Source of the DNA: Selenomonas sp. oral taxon 126
GTDB lineage: Bacteria; Bacillota; Negativicutes; Selenomonadales; Selenomonadaceae
NCBI RefSeq assembly: GCF_001683335.1
Contig: NZ_CP016201.1
Location: forward strand, 829,234-893,233
DNA: 64,000 bases
Direction: 5' to 3'
Part shown: positions 1-8,162 of the stretch, piece by piece
Numbering within the stretch: position 1 is the first letter of the stretch
Layout: each line of letters starts with the position of its first letter
Made by a program: the position numbers and the translations under genes
Notes under the pieces: generated by a model
Told to the model about the DNA's origin: nothing
Databases searched by the model: none
Seen by the model: only the letters and a program-made list of their open reading frames with translations

Positions 1-1
1 T

Positions 2-178
2 GCCGAGGGGCGTCTTGAAGGACGGGAGGCAGGACTTCTTGAGGGACGTATGGAGTCTGCCCGTCGGACGGCGGCAGCATTGCTCGCTTTGGGAAAACTC
101 ACGCTTTCCCAGATTGCCGAAGCAACACAGCTGCCAATGGAAGAGGTCGAACGCCTCTCAGGAATGAACGGTATATAA
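2..178 (+). CDS. C-terminal fragment of an Rpn/PD-(D/E)XK nuclease-like protein (5' end outside window)
   Basis: The window opens inside this gene and only the last 58 residues are visible. They start with a repeated EGR pattern (EGRLEGREAGLLEGR) and continue into a helical segment (LTLSQIAEATQLPMEEVERL) that resembles a small helix-turn-helix. Tails of this kind close Rpn-type, PD-(D/E)XK transposase-like proteins, which are often multicopy in Selenomonadaceae. The catalytic part is not visible, so the family call is an inference from the tail. A palindrome follows at 193-224 without a run of T, so it is a weak terminator candidate. Confidence 0.5.
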   Translation, partial: AEGRLEGREAGLLEGRMESARRTAAALLALGKLTLSQIAEATQLPMEEVERLSGMNGI

Positions 179-325
179 AGGAAGCACGCCGAGGGTGCCG
201 TAAACGTCCACATTTTCGGCACCCGGGTTCGCGCCGTTCGCGCCGTCCGCGCCCGTATAATAACGAATGAGATAATGCCTTTTATTTATAGGTTTTGGTA
301 CAATCAAGCTGCTTGGTCTATCGCA

Positions 326-361
326 CAAAAAAACCGCCGAAGGATGTTCGTCCTTCGGCGG
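326..361 (-). terminator. Intrinsic terminator of the malic enzyme gene
   Basis: CCGCCGAAGGA pairs with TCCTTCGGCGG around a short loop, and the minus-strand transcript then runs into a stretch of T. It lies about 24 bp after the stop codon at 385. Confidence 0.9.
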
Positions 362-384
362 CGTTTTCGTTTGTGCTTATCTCA

Positions 385-1629
385 TCAGCCGACCGTATGA
401 CCGAGCAGTTCGCGCGTATGGGCGGCGACGTCCTCGGGGGTGATGTCCGTGCGGCGTGCGACGCCGGTGTCGAGCGCTGCCTTTGCGACGGCGGCGGCGA
501 CGGTGGGCGCAACGCGCGGGTCGAGCGGGCTTGCGATGATGTTGGTCTCGTTGAGCTCGCTCTCGGAGATGAGGGAGGCGATCGCGTCTGCGGCGGCGAT
601 CTTCATCTTATCATTGATCTCCTTGGCACGCACGTCAAGTGCGCCGCGGAAGATGCCCGGGAAGGCGAGGAGGTTGTTGACCTGGTTCGGGAAGTCGGAG
701 CGACCCGTGCAGACGATGCGCGCGCCCGCCGCCTTTGCCTCGTCGGGCAGGATCTCGGGGACGGGGTTCGCCATTGCCATGATGACGGGATCCGGGCTCA
801 TGCTCTTGATCATCTCGGGCGTGAGGCTGCCCGGCGCGGAGACGCCGATGAAGATGTCCTTGCCCCTCACGATCTGCGCGAGGTTGCCCTTTTCCTTCTG
901 GCGGTTGGAGACCTTTGCGAGGCTGTCCTTGTACGGGTTCATGTTCTCCTTGCGCCCCTCGTAGACGGCCCCCGTCGTGTCGCAGAGGACAACGGTCTTG
1001 ATGCCGTAGGAGAAGAGGAGGCGCGCGATCGCCTGTCCCGCTGCGCCCGCACCGTTGATGACGATCTTCGCTGTGCGCAGATCCTTTTCGAGGTACTTGT
1101 ACGCGTTGAGAAGCGCGGAGACGACGACGATGGCGGTGCCGTGCTGGTCGTCGTGGAAGACGGGGATGTCGAGGGTCTTCTTGAGCTCGTTCTCGATGTC
1201 AAAGCACTGGGGCGCCTTGATGTCCTCGAGGTTGATGCCACCGTAGGTGGGGGCGATGAGCTGGCAGACCTTGACGACGTCCTCGACCTTCTGGCTGTTC
1301 ACGCAGACGGGGACGGAGTCGACGCCCGCAAAGCCCTTGAAGAGGATGGATTTGCCCTCCATGACCGGCAGGCCTGCGCCCGCGCCGATGTTGCCGAGGC
1401 CGAGGACGGCGGTGCCGTTGGTGACGACGGCGACCATGTTGCCCTTGGTGGTGTAGTCGTAGATCTTGTCGGGGTTGTCCTTGATCGCCAGACACGGCGC
1501 CGCGACGCCCGGGGTGTAGGCGCGGCTGAGGTCGTCGCGCGTGGCGATGGGGACGGTCGGGGTGATTGCGAGTTTGCCGTGATGGCGCTCGTGGAGTTCC
1601 AGTGCCTCTGCGTCAAATTTGCTTGCCAT
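385..1629 (-). CDS. NAD(P)-dependent malic enzyme (oxaloacetate-decarboxylating)
   Basis: A cytoplasmic enzyme that converts malate to pyruvate and CO2. The 414 residues match the short bacterial malic enzyme. Visible landmarks are the N-terminal YTPGVAAPC segment, the metal/substrate region FHDDQHGTA, and the Rossmann motif [11 protein letters not shown] of the NAD(P) domain. The ATG at 1629 is chosen because AAAGGAAG lies about 9 bp upstream and the protein then begins [19 protein letters not shown]; an upstream in-frame start at 1710 would add residues unlike the family. It is a single-gene unit with its own terminator. Cofactor preference cannot be read from the sequence. Confidence 0.93.
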   Translation of the reverse strand: MASKFDAEALELHERHHGKLAITPTVPIATRDDLSRAYTPGVAAPCLAIKDNPDKIYDYTTKGNMVAVVTNGTAVLGLGNIGAGAGLPVMEGKSILFKGFAGVDSVPVCVNSQKVEDVVKVCQLIAPTYGGINLEDIKAPQCFDIENELKKTLDIPVFHDDQHGTAIVVVSALLNAYKYLEKDLRTAKIVINGAGAAGQAIARLLFSYGIKTVVLCDTTGAVYEGRKENMNPYKDSLAKVSNRQKEKGNLAQIVRGKDIFIGVSAPGSLTPEMIKSMSPDPVIMAMANPVPEILPDEAKAAGARIVCTGRSDFPNQVNNLLAFPGIFRGALDVRAKEINDKMKIAAADAIASLISESELNETNIIASPLDPRVAPTVAAAVAKAALDTGVARRTDITPEDVAAHTRELLGHTVG

Positions 1630-1735
1630 GATGCATCTTCCTTTCTGCGGGAAATCTCCCGTTTGCTCTCCTAGGGAACTGTTGATAAAATGGGGGTGTT
1701 CGTGCAGCACTCACACGTGAGAGAACCTATGCCGT

Positions 1736-1950
1736 CCAAAGCGCCCCTACCACCATGCTTCGCATGGTCTACACGTTCCGCGCACAGCCCCCTCCCCCGT
1801 GGCGGTCAACGTCATCCAATCACACTTCGCTAACGCTTGTGTTCTTGGGGCGTTTTCGCATACGACCTGTTGCCCAATCAGCTGCGTCCTTTCGGACTTG
1901 CTTCTTGGACAGGTCAGCAACGGGGGAGGCTTGGGGGTACGACATATGAG
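1736..1950. repeat. Repeat B, copy 1 (long form)
   Basis: This fills the 325-bp gap between the LCP gene and the malic enzyme gene. It has a GC-rich palindromic border (CCCCCTCCCCCG and CGGGGGAGGCTTGGGGG) around a core of about 120 bp containing TCGCATACGACCTGTTGCCC. The core recurs in inverse orientation with few differences at 61301-61425. Shorter border-only copies lie at 7037, 36400, 46118 and 47272. No credible gene is seen inside it. Confidence 0.75.
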
Positions 1951-1954
1951 CCGC

Positions 1955-3289
1955 CTACTCCTGCTTGCCCGTGTCGACGTTGCTGCGCACAGGCGCATCG
2001 TCGCTGTCTGAGCGCGTGGTGCGCCGGGTTGGCTGCTCGACGGGGCCGTCATCTGCGGCGCGGCGCGAGCTCGCGTGGCGCGTGTCGGAGGAGCTGGTGG
2101 TTCCCTCCGTGCGACCGGGGCGCGTGGTGCGCTCATCATCCGCATCGCCCGTATTCGTACGCGTGCGCTCGTCGGTGTTCCTGCGCGTGTCCTTCGTGTC
2201 GATATCGTCCTTGTCGGAGGACTTTTTGCGGCTACGCGTATCGAGGGCTTCGTCCGCGCTGACCGCGCGTCCGACGGAGGTATCTCCTGCGGGCAGCTCG
2301 ACGGCATCTGCAGGGATGGAGTCCTCGTACTCACGCACGGCGCGCTCCATGCGGCTGCGGTCACTGCTCGTGAGTGTGACGCCGAGGGTGCTCGCCATGC
2401 TGCGCCGCAGCTGCGCCATGTCGGGGATCCAGTAGCTGACCTCGTCGATGTAGAGCGGGCGCCCGGGCACCATGTCGGTGCGCAGCCCCTTCGCCTGCGA
2501 CTCCTTGAGCGTGCCGATGAACTCGAGCATCTGGCGGACGCTGAGGTCGGTCTTTACGCTGTCGATGACGCTGGAGATGATCCCGGGCAGGCGCGGCAGG
2601 ATTGCGGGCGTGGTGACGGCGTCGACGCACGCGCGCATGAATTTCTGCTGGCGGCGCACGCGCCCGATATCCCCCTCCTCATCGCGGTAGCGCACGTAGG
2701 TGACGGCGGTCTTGCCGTCCATGTGCTGCATGCCGGGGCGCAGGTCGATGATGAGTCCGCCGTCGTCGTCCCACGGATCCTCATAGTACATGCGCTTTTC
2801 AACATCGATGTCGATGCCGCCGATGGCATCCACGATCTTCTGAAAGGCGTGGATGTTGACGATCACATAGTGGTCGATGCGGATGCCGAGAAAATCCTCC
2901 ACGGTGCGCTGCGTGAGCTGCTCGCCCCCGTAGGCGTACGCGGCGTTGATCTTGTCATAGCCGTTCCTAGGGATGGCGACGCGCGTGTCGCGCGGGATGG
3001 AGAGGAGCGAGGCTTCATTCTTTACAGGGTCGATGGTCGCGACCATGAGCGTATCGCTGCGCCCCACGTCGTCACTGCGCTCGTCCACGCCCATAATCAT
3101 GATCGTCGCCTTGTCCTTTGCGACGAGCAGTTCCTCCTTGTGCTCGCCCTTCGCGCGGTCGAGCAGGCTGCTCTGCGCAAAGAATGCGCCCGCGACAGCG
3201 GCGAGGACGAAGATGAGAACCGTGCCGAGCAGGACATACGGCCAGACGCGTTTCTTCTCTGTGCGTCTTTTGGGTGGTAATGTTGTCAA
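1955..3289 (-). CDS. LytR-CpsA-Psr (LCP) family glycopolymer ligase
   Basis: LCP proteins are membrane-anchored enzymes that transfer undecaprenyl-linked glycopolymers to the cell wall. This one (444 aa) has a short basic cytoplasmic start, one transmembrane helix (WPYVLLGTVLIFVLAAVAGA), and an LCP domain with MGVDERSDDVGRSDTLM, SIPRDTRV and YVRYRDEEGDIGRVRRQQ. The last 110 or so residues are a low-complexity tail rich in Asp, Arg, Thr and Ser that is not part of the catalytic fold. A TTG start at 3289 is chosen because AAAGGA lies 11 bp upstream and the membrane helix follows at the expected distance. A start at 3472 would add a cysteine-rich stretch unlike the family. Confidence 0.88.
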   Translation of the reverse strand: MTTLPPKRRTEKKRVWPYVLLGTVLIFVLAAVAGAFFAQSSLLDRAKGEHKEELLVAKDKATIMIMGVDERSDDVGRSDTLMVATIDPVKNEASLLSIPRDTRVAIPRNGYDKINAAYAYGGEQLTQRTVEDFLGIRIDHYVIVNIHAFQKIVDAIGGIDIDVEKRMYYEDPWDDDGGLIIDLRPGMQHMDGKTAVTYVRYRDEEGDIGRVRRQQKFMRACVDAVTTPAILPRLPGIISSVIDSVKTDLSVRQMLEFIGTLKESQAKGLRTDMVPGRPLYIDEVSYWIPDMAQLRRSMASTLGVTLTSSDRSRMERAVREYEDSIPADAVELPAGDTSVGRAVSADEALDTRSRKKSSDKDDIDTKDTRRNTDERTRTNTGDADDERTTRPGRTEGTTSSSDTRHASSRRAADDGPVEQPTRRTTRSDSDDAPVRSNVDTGKQE

Positions 3290-3509
3290 AACGGGATCGA
3301 TCCTTTCCGCCCTTATGGAAACACCTGCCGCATAGGCGCGGCAACAGGCAATTCTTTCCCCCTGCTGCGCGGATGTGTATTCAGCGGCGCCGCCTTGCGT
3401 TCGCGCACGCACGCTGATACAATATATCCGTTCAGTATCACATAATATATAGCAAACGCGCGGAATATGCAAGGTATTCTTCTATCAAATCCAGAAAGGA
3501 CGCGGCTTT

Positions 3510-3998
3510 ATGGGTGTTGAAATCGAACGAAAATTCAAGGTAAAAGAAGGTTTCCGTCCGACGGGCATCGGTATCGAAATGGCACAGGGTTATCTCTCGC
3601 GTGATCCGAAGCGAACCGTACGAATCCGACGCTCAGGTATGCAGGGATACCTCACGATCAAGGGCGAGACACACGGTGCAGCGCGGCTCGAATACGAGTA
3701 TGAGATCCCCGCCGCAGACGCCGAGGAGCTGCTCGCACTCTGCGAAGAGCCGCTTGTGGAGAAGACGCGCTATCGCGAGACGGTCGCGGGTCACGTCTGG
3801 GAGGTCGATGTGTTCCACGGGGCGAATGCGGGACTCATTGTCGCCGAGATCGAGCTTTCCTCCGAGGCAGAGACCTTCGTCCTGCCCACATGGGCGGGCG
3901 CGGAGGTCACGGGGCTGCCCCGCTACTACAACGCAGCGCTGATCGCACATCCCTACAATAAATGGAGTGCGGCAGAGCACACCGGTGTGGACGCATAA
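3510..3998 (+). CDS. CYTH domain protein (triphosphate tunnel metalloenzyme)
   Basis: This 162-residue protein is a single CYTH domain. The signature ExExK is present at the N terminus (VEIERKFKV), followed by alternating basic and acidic strands (RTVRIRRSG, YLTIKG, YEYEIP, EVDVFHG, AEIELSSE) that form the tunnel. Family members hydrolyse inorganic triphosphate or make cAMP; the stand-alone bacterial type is most often a triphosphatase. AGAAAGGA lies just upstream of the ATG. It is transcribed towards the DnaA-box cluster that follows at once. Confidence 0.88.
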   Translation: MGVEIERKFKVKEGFRPTGIGIEMAQGYLSRDPKRTVRIRRSGMQGYLTIKGETHGAARLEYEYEIPAADAEELLALCEEPLVEKTRYRETVAGHVWEVDVFHGANAGLIVAEIELSSEAETFVLPTWAGAEVTGLPRYYNAALIAHPYNKWSAAEHTGVDA

Positions 3999-4022
3999 AG
4001 CGAAGTCCGATCTCGGGAATAC

Positions 4023-4291
4023 TGTGCATAACTGTGGGAATAAGATGGGGATGAATCCTCCCCGGATGTCCACAGAACTGTGGATAAAAGGGGTTCTTTC
4101 AACTACCAAATATAGATTTTCAGCTAAATTTCATGCAAGATATGGGGTTATCCACTACTTTATCCACATTATCCACAGAAATTGGAAAATCGTTCGCTAA
4201 AATTATGCACACTGTGCAAAACTATGTGGATAAAGGCGTTTTTGGACTTTTGAACAATTTTATCCACAGAGTTCTCCACACCTGTGGATAA
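4023..4291. other. DnaA-box cluster (oriC-like or DnaA-titration region)
   Basis: Eight exact matches to TTATNCACA (either strand) lie at 4023-4031, 4079-4087, 4160-4168, 4169-4177, 4203-4211, 4225-4233, 4260-4268 and 4283-4291. A ninth with one mismatch is at 4148-4156. Two boxes are directly abutted (4160-4177). An AT-rich stretch with no box spans about 4098-4145. Gap-free clustering like this is typical of replication origins or DnaA-titrating clusters. It sits between the CYTH and MgtC genes, at least 60 kb from the dnaN end where dnaA is expected, so its role is open. Confidence 0.85.
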
Positions 4292-4346
4292 TGTGGGAAA
4301 CGATGGCATCGTTTCGTTATATGTTTTTGGAAGGAATTTTTTACCA

Positions 4347-5024
4347 ATGCAAGAATGGGAAATCTGTCTGCGGCTTGTCCTCGCCTGCGCGATGGGCGGC
4401 ATCATTGGATACGAGCGGCAGATGCGGCATAAATCTGCGGGGCTGCGAACGAACATGCTCGTCGCGCTCGGCTCCTGCCTCATCATGCTCATGTCTCAGG
4501 CGCTCTACGACAACGTCGAGGGGAAGACGAATGCCGACCCCGCGCGGCTGGCAGCGCAGGTCGTTAGCGGCATCGGCTTCCTCGGCGCTGGTGCGATCAT
4601 GAAGGAGGGGCTGACTGTCACGGGGCTCACGACGGCGGCAACGCTCTGGGTCGTCGCGGGTGTCGGACTCGCCGTCGGTGCGGGCTTCTACCTCAGCGCG
4701 GGCGTCACCACGGCGATCGTCTTCCTGATCCTCGGCAACCTCTCGCGCCTCGATGCGTGGGTCGACCACGACCACATGCTCTCGCTCTCCATCCACACCG
4801 TCGACCGCCCCGGGCAGATCATGCGCATCAGCGCCTGCATCGAGGATCTGCACCTGCGTGCGCGCGGCGTCAAGGTCAAGACCGACGAGGACGAGGCGGA
4901 GACGGACGGCGAGCGGCGCGTCTATCTGAACTTTGAGGTGTATAACGGCGAACATCTGAAGCCCACATTTATTGTAGACACCCTGCGCCAGATCGACGGC
5001 GTCCTGCGCGTCGACCTCGTGTGA
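4347..5024 (+). CDS. MgtC/SapB family membrane protein
   Basis: A 225-residue inner-membrane protein. The N-terminal two thirds hold about four to five hydrophobic helices with the family signatures GGIIGYERQMRHKSAGLRTN and VVSGIGFLGAGAIM. The C-terminal 80 residues form a soluble ACT-like domain (HTVDRPGQIMRISACIEDL). Family members affect magnesium limitation responses and ATP synthase activity in pathogens; the function here is unproven. ATG at 4347 follows AAGGAA by 10 bp. The first in-frame start at 4284 would overlap the last DnaA box. Confidence 0.87.
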   Translation: MQEWEICLRLVLACAMGGIIGYERQMRHKSAGLRTNMLVALGSCLIMLMSQALYDNVEGKTNADPARLAAQVVSGIGFLGAGAIMKEGLTVTGLTTAATLWVVAGVGLAVGAGFYLSAGVTTAIVFLILGNLSRLDAWVDHDHMLSLSIHTVDRPGQIMRISACIEDLHLRARGVKVKTDEDEAETDGERRVYLNFEVYNGEHLKPTFIVDTLRQIDGVLRVDLV

Positions 5025-5062
5025 GGCTTGATGCAATGGGCGAAATATTGTAAAATAAGCAT

Positions 5063-5137
5063 AGAAAAAGGGCACTGCCGCTCAGCGGTTGCCCCTAATT
5101 TTGTGGCAGAGAAAGCCCCCGCGCAGGGGGCTTTTTC
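5063..5137 (+). ncRNA. Orphan antisense-type RNA of the type I toxin-antitoxin family (no toxin frame)
   Basis: A promoter with TTGATG at 5028-5033 and TAAAAT at 5051-5056 (17-bp spacer) begins directly after the MgtC stop. The predicted RNA starts with AUAGAAAAAGGGCACUG and a GCCGCUCAGCGG hairpin, and ends in a strong terminator (GCCCCC-GCGC-GGGGGC, then TTTTTC) at 5115-5137. Promoter, 5' end and hairpin match the antitoxin RNAs at 11078, 11371 and 56070. No 22-residue toxin frame lies opposite; the btuD stop follows instead. Confidence 0.6.
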
Positions 5138-5142
5138 TATGT

Positions 5143-5916
5143 TTATTTCACATCGTACTGCGGCAGATATCTGATGTAGATACGTCCGCTGTCATCCCGC
5201 TCGACCTTGGAATGAACCTCATAGAGGTCGTGGATGAACTCCTCGGTGAGGAGCTGCGCGGGTGTGCCGAGTCCGACAACGCGCCCCTGTTTGATTGCGA
5301 TGAGGCGATCACAGTAGAGTGCGGCGATGTTCAGATCGTGAATCGCCGCCGCAACGGTGAGACCCAGCCCCTTTACGATGTCCATGATCTGCAGCTGATA
5401 TTTGATGTCCAGATGGTTCGTCGGCTCATCGAGGATCATGCACTCCGCCTCCTGCGTAAGCGCCCGCGCGAGGATCACGCGCTGCTGCTCCCCGCCCGAT
5501 AGGCTTGAGAAGTTTCGCTCCGCGCAGTGCTCCATGCCGACCGTGGCAAGTGCCCGCCGTGCAATCTCATAGTCGCCTGCATTGTCGCGATCGAGGAGCC
5601 GCTTGTACGGCGAGCGCCCCATGAGGACGACCTCCATGACACTGAAATCAAAGCTGTAGAAATTGTGCTGCGCGACAACGGAGAGCTGCAGCGCGGACTC
5701 CCGATAGGAGAGCTCGTCGAGGTTCTGCCCGTTCAGCGTAATTTTCCCCGCTGACGGTGTCTGCACGCGGTAGATGCATTTTAGGAACATACTCTTACCG
5801 CTGCCATTCGGCCCGATGATGCCGAGGAATTCCTTCGGTCTCAGATGAAAGTCCAGCCCCTTCAGAATCTCCTTGTCACCGATGAAGAGTTTCACCGCCT
5901 CAGCCAGTATTTCCAT
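5143..5916 (-). CDS. btuD: Vitamin B12 ABC transporter ATP-binding protein
   Basis: The 257-residue ATPase of an iron/B12-type ABC importer. Walker A is GPNGSGKS (residues 35-42), the signature is LSGGEQQRV, Walker B is CMILDEPTNHLD, and the switch histidine is in AAIHD. The start at 5916 is preceded by GGAGGGC and lies 1 bp after the permease stop, so the two are translationally coupled. It is the last gene of the btuB-btuF-btuC-btuD run. B12 specificity is inferred from the riboswitch upstream of btuB; the protein alone could equally serve haem or siderophores. Confidence 0.85.
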   Translation of the reverse strand: MEILAEAVKLFIGDKEILKGLDFHLRPKEFLGIIGPNGSGKSMFLKCIYRVQTPSAGKITLNGQNLDELSYRESALQLSVVAQHNFYSFDFSVMEVVLMGRSPYKRLLDRDNAGDYEIARRALATVGMEHCAERNFSSLSGGEQQRVILARALTQEAECMILDEPTNHLDIKYQLQIMDIVKGLGLTVAAAIHDLNIAALYCDRLIAIKQGRVVGLGTPAQLLTEEFIHDLYEVHSKVERDDSGRIYIRYLPQYDVK

Positions 5917-5917
5917 A

Positions 5918-6991
5918 TCACTGCCCTCCGAATCCATAGGTGCGTTTCACCATGAGATAGATAAATGCGGGTGCGCCGACAAGCGCGATGAGAATGCCGA
6001 TGGGCAGCTCCGTATGCGGGATGATGACGCGGCAGAGCCCGTCGGCAACAACGAGGAAGATGGCGCCTGTGAGCGCCGTGACGGGAATGAGCCGCTTGTG
6101 ATCCGTGCCGACAAGCATCCGCACGACATGGGGCACGACGAGTCCCACGAAGCCGATCATGCCTGCGGCAAAGACGGCGAAGCCCACAACAAGCGCGCTG
6201 ACAATGAGATAGCCCTGCCGATAGGGATGCAGATCCGTGCCGAGCGTGATCGCGGACTCATCGCCGAGCAGCATGAGGTTGAGGATGCGGCTTTGCGACC
6301 AGAAGAAGAGGACGGCGAGCGCAACGATGCCGCCGATGATCGCCATGTGCTCCCATTTCGCCCCCGCCAGACTGCCCATCATCCAGTAGGTGATGGTCTG
6401 AATGCCCTCCTTGTCGTTTGCAAAATAGACGATGAAGCTCGAAAACGCGCTGCACACGGCGCTGAGCGCCATGCCGCCGAGCAGCAGCTTCATCGCGCTG
6501 GCGCGTCCGCCGAGATTCGCAATAAAGAGGACGCCGATGGAGACGGCAAACGCCCCGAGAAAGGCGGAGATGCCGACGGCGTTCTCCCCGAGCGCCGCGC
6601 CGATGCCGAGGAGGACGGCGGAGGTCGCGCCGAGGGACGCACCCGCAGAGATGCCGAGGATGTACGGATCGGCGAGCGGGTTCTTCACGATTGCCTGCAT
6701 GATGACGCCGCAGGTCGCAAGCCCCGCGCCGATGATGGCGGCGAGGAGGAGACGTGGCAGGCGCAGAAGCCATACAATGTCATGCACAGGTCCCTTGCCC
6801 GCTGTGTCGATGGGGGTGCCGCTGCCCAGCTGGTCGAGGATGGCGGTAGCGATCACGTCCGGCGGCAGATTGACCGTCCCGATCGAGAGCGCCCAGAAGA
6901 GCGCGGCAATGAGAAGTGCAACGAGCAGGAGGCACAGGAGTGCCGTGCCTGTTCGCGAAAAGAATTGCTGCATAGGATTCTCCCTTGTCAT
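5918..6991 (-). CDS. btuC: Vitamin B12 ABC transporter permease (FecCD family)
   Basis: A 357-residue polytopic inner-membrane protein with about nine to ten hydrophobic helices. FecCD landmarks include LRLPRLLLAAIIGAGLATCG, NPLADPYILGISAGASLGA and FVGLVVPHVVRMLVG. It forms the channel for the ATPase encoded 1 bp downstream. Two starts are plausible: ATG at 6991 (GGGAAG 5 bp upstream) and ATG at 6973 (GGGAG 6 bp upstream); the longer form is given. Repeat B copy 2 separates it from btuF. Confidence 0.87.
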   Translation of the reverse strand: MTRENPMQQFFSRTGTALLCLLLVALLIAALFWALSIGTVNLPPDVIATAILDQLGSGTPIDTAGKGPVHDIVWLLRLPRLLLAAIIGAGLATCGVIMQAIVKNPLADPYILGISAGASLGATSAVLLGIGAALGENAVGISAFLGAFAVSIGVLFIANLGGRASAMKLLLGGMALSAVCSAFSSFIVYFANDKEGIQTITYWMMGSLAGAKWEHMAIIGGIVALAVLFFWSQSRILNLMLLGDESAITLGTDLHPYRQGYLIVSALVVGFAVFAAGMIGFVGLVVPHVVRMLVGTDHKRLIPVTALTGAIFLVVADGLCRVIIPHTELPIGILIALVGAPAFIYLMVKRTYGFGGQ

Positions 6992-7036
6992 ATCAGCTTC
7001 CCTTGTCTGAGACAGAGAATGCTTCGGAACTACGTC

Positions 7037-7080
7037 ATATGAGCTTCCCCCGTCGAAACGGGGGAGGCTGGGGATTACGG
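7037..7080. repeat. Repeat B, copy 2 (short palindromic form)
   Basis: GCTTCCCCCGTCGAAACGGG and the following GGAGGCTGGGGATTACGG form the border palindrome of the repeat B family, between btuF and btuC. The stop codon of btuF (TAA at 7075-7077 on the minus strand) lies in the GCCGTAATCCC segment, which is also present in copies 4 and 5. Confidence 0.7.
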
Positions 7081-8094
7081 CGTATCATAAATCTCGGGAT
7101 AAAGCCCGTGGGCAAAGATCGTGATGCCGTCGTAGGTGCGGATGCCCGCGCTGTAGACAGCATAGAGCGGCACGGTGTAGATGCGGTGCTGCTGCACACA
7201 GGAGAGGGAGCGCAGCGCAGGGTTCTCATAGAGCCGTGCGAGGATTGCATCCTCATTCCCATAGTCGTCCTCGATGACGACGAGGAAGATGGCATCGGGG
7301 TCAAGCTCGATGATCTCCTCCATGCTCAGACTATGCCCGTCTGCCGCCAGATGCTCCGCGCCGAGCGCGCGCATCATGTCGCCCGCAAGGGTCGCCTCTC
7401 CGTAGGAGCGGATCTCCTTGCCCATCAGCTCGATGACGAGGGCGCGCGGCCGCTTCTCCATGTGGGCGGTGCGCCCCGCGACATAGGCAATCTCATCCTG
7501 CATCTCGCCGACAAGCGCCGCCGCCCGTTCCTCCCTGCCGAAGATACGCCCCATATTCTCGATGTCCGCAATCTCCTGCGCGATGGTCTTCGTCCTCACC
7601 GCACGCGCAGAGGACGGGGCGATGTAGGTATGTACCCCGCGCCCCGCCCAGAAGTCCGTCCCGCGCAGCACCTTCGGCGAGAAGGTGGACGACCAGCCGA
7701 CGATGAGGTCGGGCTGCATCATGAGAATCGTCTCGACATCGAGGTTCTCAAGGCTTGTATAGGGGATCGCCTCGTACGCCGCACGGTACTCCGGGCGGAT
7801 GTACTTTGCATTCGGTACCCCCATCCCCACAACGATCCGATCCCCCACACCGAGCGCAAGGAGCGTCTCGATCGAGTTCTGCCAGACCGCGACTACGCGC
7901 TGCGGCGGTCTTTCATAGACTGCTGAAACCGGCTCGCCCTTCTCATTGATATTCTCAATCGTCACGGGCGTATACGCTGCATCCGCCTGCTCCGTCATAG
8001 CGGGGCGGTGCTCGCTTTCATGCACGTGCACGATGGGGCTGCACGCCGCGCACAGGAGGGCGAGCGCGGGGAGCAGAACGTAAAAATTTTTCAT
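7075..8094 (-). CDS. btuF: Vitamin B12 ABC transporter substrate-binding lipoprotein
   Basis: A 339-residue periplasmic binding protein of the BtuF/FhuD fold. The N terminus is a lipoprotein signal with lipobox LCAAC (Cys18). Mature landmarks are PPQRVVAVWQNSIETLLALG, MMQPDLIVGWSS and LDPDAIFLVVIEDD. It should deliver cobalamin or a related corrinoid to BtuCD. The ATG at 8094 follows a GGGAGGAAGGAT ribosome-binding region, and it lies 68 bp after the btuB stop. A long hairpin sits between the two genes. The C terminus ends in the repeat B palindrome. Confidence 0.86.
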   Translation of the reverse strand: MKNFYVLLPALALLCAACSPIVHVHESEHRPAMTEQADAAYTPVTIENINEKGEPVSAVYERPPQRVVAVWQNSIETLLALGVGDRIVVGMGVPNAKYIRPEYRAAYEAIPYTSLENLDVETILMMQPDLIVGWSSTFSPKVLRGTDFWAGRGVHTYIAPSSARAVRTKTIAQEIADIENMGRIFGREERAAALVGEMQDEIAYVAGRTAHMEKRPRALVIELMGKEIRSYGEATLAGDMMRALGAEHLAADGHSLSMEEIIELDPDAIFLVVIEDDYGNEDAILARLYENPALRSLSCVQQHRIYTVPLYAVYSAGIRTYDGITIFAHGLYPEIYDTP

Positions 8095-8112
8095 CCTTCC
8101 TCCCACAGAAAG

Positions 8113-8152
8113 AGACGCAAGGCATTCCTGTACGTCAGAAATGTCTTGCGTC
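8113..8152 (-). other. Intercistronic hairpin between btuB and btuF
   Basis: GACGCAAGACATTT and its near-perfect complement frame a loop of about 10 nt, with no T run after it. A role in mRNA stability or differential expression inside the operon is more likely than termination. Confidence 0.6.
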
Positions 8153-8162
8153 CTTTCATTTC

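Noticed and set aside
295..1674. A 459-codon plus-strand frame opposite the malic enzyme gene
   Set aside because: The malic enzyme on the other strand has all family motifs, a terminator and a ribosome-binding site; the plus frame has none.
1755..2011. Short plus-strand frames inside repeat B copy 1
   Set aside because: The same frames recur wherever the repeat occurs and have no ribosome-binding site; they are by-products of repeat DNA.
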